Positions 61,321 through 64,000 of a stretch of DNA of 64,000 nucleotides are shown in pieces. The stretch lies in contig JAJACH010000001.1 of the NCBI GenBank assembly GCA_022601645.1, positions 496,001 through 560,000 of the forward strand, written 5' to 3'. The notes under the pieces were generated by a model. That model worked only from the letters and a program-made list of their open reading frames with translations, was not told where the DNA came from and made no database searches. Positions within the stretch are counted from its first letter, which is position 1. Every line of letters starts with the position of its first letter. The position numbers were made by a program, and so were the translations under genes. Source of the stretch: Chlamydiia bacterium (GTDB lineage Bacteria > Chlamydiota > Chlamydiia > Chlamydiales > Simkaniaceae).

Positions 61321-62445
61321 ATGGAACCGAAGCGAAAAAAATCCTTAATCATCACAACATGTATCTTTCTTATTTTAGGTGGTGGGCTTTTTTTATATTG
61401 GCTTGATGTATGGCGCATCGAAGAATACACAGATGATTGCTACGTCAACGGGAATATGGTGCAACTCAATGCACAAATCACCGGCATTGTCACTTCGATT
61501 AATGCTGATAACACAGACTATGTAGAGCAAGATCAGCTCATTATTGAACTTGATGATACCGACTACAAAATCGCCTACGAGAAAGCTCAAGGCAATCTTG
61601 CTGAAACCATTCGTCAAGTCGTTAAGATGTTTCAAGATGTGAAAATGCTCGCTGCAGAAGTGGAGCAAAAGGAAGCCTTTTTACTCAAAGCCTCGGATGA
61701 TTACAATAACCGAGTAGAGCTCGTGGACATAGGTGGTGTCTCACGTGAGGAATTTGAGCATGTGACACAAAATCTTGCTATGGCTCAAGCAGATCTTTCA
61801 AGCACTCACTTCTCCTTAAAAGCTGCCGAAGCACTTGTGAAAAACACCTACGTTCGCACCCATCCTCTTGTCATTGAAGCCAAAGAGCAGTGTAAAGAAG
61901 CGTATGTAAATCTCAAGCGGACGAAGATTCGTGCGCCAGCAAGCGGCACTGTTGCAATGCGCTCTGCTCAAGTTGGTGAACAAATTAATCCCGGTAAACC
62001 CCTTCTTGCCATCGTCCCTTTGGACGAAATTTGGGTCGATGCCAACTACAAAGAAACGCAACTTTCTAAAATGCGCATTGGTCAAAGAGTTAGCTTAACC
62101 GCAGATATCTATGGATCAGATGTCAAATTTCATGGACGAGTGCAAGGGCTTAACCCAGGAACAGGCGCTGTTTTCTCTATTTTGCCCCCACAAAATGCTA
62201 CGGGGAACTGGATTAAAATCGTTCAGCGCATTCCTGTGCGTATACGCTTAGAGAAAGAACAGTTTGAAAAATATCCCCTGATGCTTGGAATGACTATGGA
62301 AGCAACAACAGATATTTCAGATACAAGTGGCGACGTGCTGACCAAGGCAAAAACTCTTCGACCGCTCTACTCAACTGATGTGTATCAAAAGCAAGAAGAG
62401 GGATTTAACGAAGTGTTTGAAGCGATTCTAAAGGCGAACGAATGA
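61321..62445 (+). CDS. EmrA/HlyD-type membrane fusion protein (system 2)
   Basis: A 374-residue adaptor with an N-terminal helix (10-30) and the lipoyl half YTDDCYVNGNMVQLNAQITG. A long coiled-coil hairpin (75-190) follows, then the second lipoyl half KIRAPASGTVAMRSAQVGE and the beta-barrel WVDANYKETQLSKMRIGQ. Strongly similar to the system 1 protein throughout (for example VFSILPPQNATGNWIKIVQR). Starts two bases after the outer membrane gene stops. Confidence 0.93.
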   Translation: MEPKRKKSLIITTCIFLILGGGLFLYWLDVWRIEEYTDDCYVNGNMVQLNAQITGIVTSINADNTDYVEQDQLIIELDDTDYKIAYEKAQGNLAETIRQVVKMFQDVKMLAAEVEQKEAFLLKASDDYNNRVELVDIGGVSREEFEHVTQNLAMAQADLSSTHFSLKAAEALVKNTYVRTHPLVIEAKEQCKEAYVNLKRTKIRAPASGTVAMRSAQVGEQINPGKPLLAIVPLDEIWVDANYKETQLSKMRIGQRVSLTADIYGSDVKFHGRVQGLNPGTGAVFSILPPQNATGNWIKIVQRIPVRIRLEKEQFEKYPLMLGMTMEATTDISDTSGDVLTKAKTLRPLYSTDVYQKQEEGFNEVFEAILKANE

Positions 62446-63953
62446 AGCTTGTCATCACGACGTTTTGTTTGTGCATGGGTGTTCTCATGCAAGTGCTTGA
62501 TTATTCGATTGCAAACGTTTGTATTCCTTACATCGCAGGGGATCTTGCGGTTCCAACTGACCAGGGTACCTACGTCATCACCTTCTTTGCTGTTGGAAAT
62601 GCGATTGGTCTGCCACTTACTGGATGGATCGTCAAGCGCTATGGCCAAATCCGTACAATGCTTGGATCGCTCATCTTATTTACTTTATGGTCGTGGATTT
62701 GCGGCGTCTCAAATTCCCTAATGATGCTCGTTGTCTCACGATTTATCCAAGGATTTGTAGCAGGACCACTCATCCCACTTTCTCAAAGCTTGATGTTAAC
62801 CGTTTACCCCAAGGAAAAAAAGAACCTCGCCTTAGCCATTTGGAATACAGTCGCCTTAGTCGGACCCATTGCAGGTCCAATTACCGGTGGTTGGATTGTC
62901 TATAATTACACATGGCCTTGGATCTTCTTCATCAACATCCCCATTGGTATTATAAGTGTCATCGGAATATTTGTTTTATTAAGAGATCAAGAATCCGAAA
63001 CCGAGAAACTGCCTGTCGACTGGGTGGGATTCCTCTTACTAGCCATTGCTGTTACAAGCTTACAACTTATACTCGATAAAGGGCAGCAATGGGATTGGCT
63101 GAGATCGCCTCGCATCAAAGTCTTAATTGTTACATGTGTCCTTGCCTTTTCCTATTTTTTTATTTGGGAGAAGACAGAGAAACACCCCATCTTCGACCTA
63201 TCCCTTTTTAGAAATCGCAATTTTACGATGGGGACGATCTATACAGCGTTCTCCTTTATGATCATCATGGGAGCAATTGTGATGACACCACTTTGGCTTC
63301 AAGAGTCTATGGGGTATGTCGCTTATTGGGCAGGACTTGCTGTGGCCCCCATGGGTTATGTGCCCCTTCTTCTCATGCCCTTGGTTCCGCTTTTGATGAA
63401 TAAAACATCCCTTCGAAACCTCATCGCCGTCTCTTTCTTCTTCTTTGCCGTTGGCGTTCTTTCCTTTACAACCTACACAACTGCCGTAAGCTTTGGTTAC
63501 ATATCGATGACACGCCTTTTGTTTGGAACAGGAATCTTGTTTTGGCTAGGCCCTTTAACAGCAATAGCTGTTTCACGTATCCCTGATGAAAAACTACATA
63601 CAGCCACGGGAATTTTCCATTTTTGGAGAATTCTCTTTGGTGGAATCGGTGCCTCCATTTTTACGACAGGTTTACAGAGAAGAACGATTTTCCATCATCA
63701 CAATATCATTGAGACAGTGAATGATTATCGGCATAAGATTCCAAGTTTCATGCAATATCTAGGAGAGCAGGGACTTGATCACGAGCAGTCATTGGCTGTA
63801 ATGAACGACATGGTGGACAAGCAAGCTGCGGTTTTAGCTCAATGCGATGTCTATTGGATTGCAGGTTGGACCCTCATGGCAGCTGTTCCCCTTACCTTCT
63901 TCTTCAAAAAGCGTCCTAAAACTGCGCCCCCCATCGAAGTCGCTGCCGAATAG
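62442..63953 (+). CDS. EmrB-type DHA2 MFS efflux pump (system 2)
   Basis: A 14-helix MFS pump of 503 residues with YSIANVCIPYIAGDLAVP in helix 1, motif A GWIVKRYGQIRT-like in loop 2-3, and motif C GPIAGPITGGWIVYNYTWPW in helix 5. It retains standard DHA2 features better than the system 1 pump. The ATG overlaps the stop of the fusion-protein gene (ATGA). Drug or fatty-acid export is the family role. Confidence 0.95.
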   Translation: MKLVITTFCLCMGVLMQVLDYSIANVCIPYIAGDLAVPTDQGTYVITFFAVGNAIGLPLTGWIVKRYGQIRTMLGSLILFTLWSWICGVSNSLMMLVVSRFIQGFVAGPLIPLSQSLMLTVYPKEKKNLALAIWNTVALVGPIAGPITGGWIVYNYTWPWIFFINIPIGIISVIGIFVLLRDQESETEKLPVDWVGFLLLAIAVTSLQLILDKGQQWDWLRSPRIKVLIVTCVLAFSYFFIWEKTEKHPIFDLSLFRNRNFTMGTIYTAFSFMIIMGAIVMTPLWLQESMGYVAYWAGLAVAPMGYVPLLLMPLVPLLMNKTSLRNLIAVSFFFFAVGVLSFTTYTTAVSFGYISMTRLLFGTGILFWLGPLTAIAVSRIPDEKLHTATGIFHFWRILFGGIGASIFTTGLQRRTIFHHHNIIETVNDYRHKIPSFMQYLGEQGLDHEQSLAVMNDMVDKQAAVLAQCDVYWIAGWTLMAAVPLTFFFKKRPKTAPPIEVAAE

Positions 63954-63971
63954 GGTCAATGCCTGACCTTA
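63951..63971 (+). terminator. Hairpin directly at the end of the efflux operon
   Basis: TAGGGTCA (including the stop codon) pairs with TGACCTTA, with one G-T pair and a five-base loop. Same TAGGGTCA arm as the hairpins at 53.3 and 54.4 kb. Confidence 0.4.
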
Positions 63972-64000
63972 ATGCGGTAGAGCAGTAGCGAGCTTAGGGC

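Overview
The window reads as chromosomal DNA from a member of the Chlamydiae outside the genus Chlamydia (an environmental or 'Chlamydia-like' lineage, order Parachlamydiales). The evidence is a gyrB-gyrA-tmk-holB block preceded by a DciA gene, a nusB-murB pair near infC-rpmI-rplT-pheS, and dapB directly followed by dapL (the LL-diaminopimelate aminotransferase used by chlamydiae). There are also several small proteins with the bilobed hydrophobic profile of inclusion-membrane (Inc) proteins. The species cannot be named from sequence reading alone.

Layout. 1-1912: a large TPR protein, cut by the window edge. 2.1-9.9 kb: a menaquinone cluster on the minus strand (menG-menF-menD-menB-menA-menC-menE, nearly every junction overlapping) plus a plus-strand hotdog thioesterase (probable menI) that collides with menE. 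9.9-11.3 kb: small membrane or secreted unknowns, then typA. 13.1-19.6 kb: dciA-gyrB-gyrA-tmk-holB. 19.5-26.6 kb: a DEDDh exonuclease, MgtC, nusB-murB, methyltransferases, an MFS exporter, a PHP phosphoesterase and a short FolC. 26.7-28.9 kb: tRNA-Val, infC, rpmI, rplT, pheS. 29-33 kb: a degenerate M48-like protein, tRNA-Ser, TspO, SDR, VOC protein, photolyase. 33-38 kb: an APH-like kinase and a three-gene efflux pump. 38-46 kb: putative secreted proteins, a glycosyltransferase-like protein with a signal peptide, MFS, lipoproteins, two SDR proteins, SUI1. 46-49 kb: cyclophilin, dapB, dapL. 49-54.8 kb: an accessory region with putative effectors, a flavin disulfide reductase, a partial duplicate of that gene and remnants of other genes. 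55-60 kb: RF-like GGQ protein, a protein with ADP-ribosyltransferase-like motifs, SprT+DUF2786, ddl, bifunctional glutathione synthase. 60-64 kb: a second three-gene efflux pump.

How it works together. The core supports respiration (menaquinone), topology control and replication, translation, and peptidoglycan precursors (MurB, Ddl, DapB, DapL). The accessory parts deal with stress, export and probably the host: two paralogous tripartite pumps, three further MFS/MgtC-type membrane proteins, glutathione synthesis, photolyase with TspO, and clusters of lineage-specific proteins that may be secreted.

The most notable non-gene signals are: (i) a decayed duplicated locus at 52.5-54.8 kb in which the tails of two oppositely oriented genes are joined; (ii) a series of predicted -10 boxes only 6-11 nt before start codons lacking Shine-Dalgarno sequences, suggesting leaderless or near-leaderless mRNAs; (iii) an inverted repeat in the mgtC promoter spacer; and (iv) overlapping 3' coding ends at nine of eleven convergent gene pairs.
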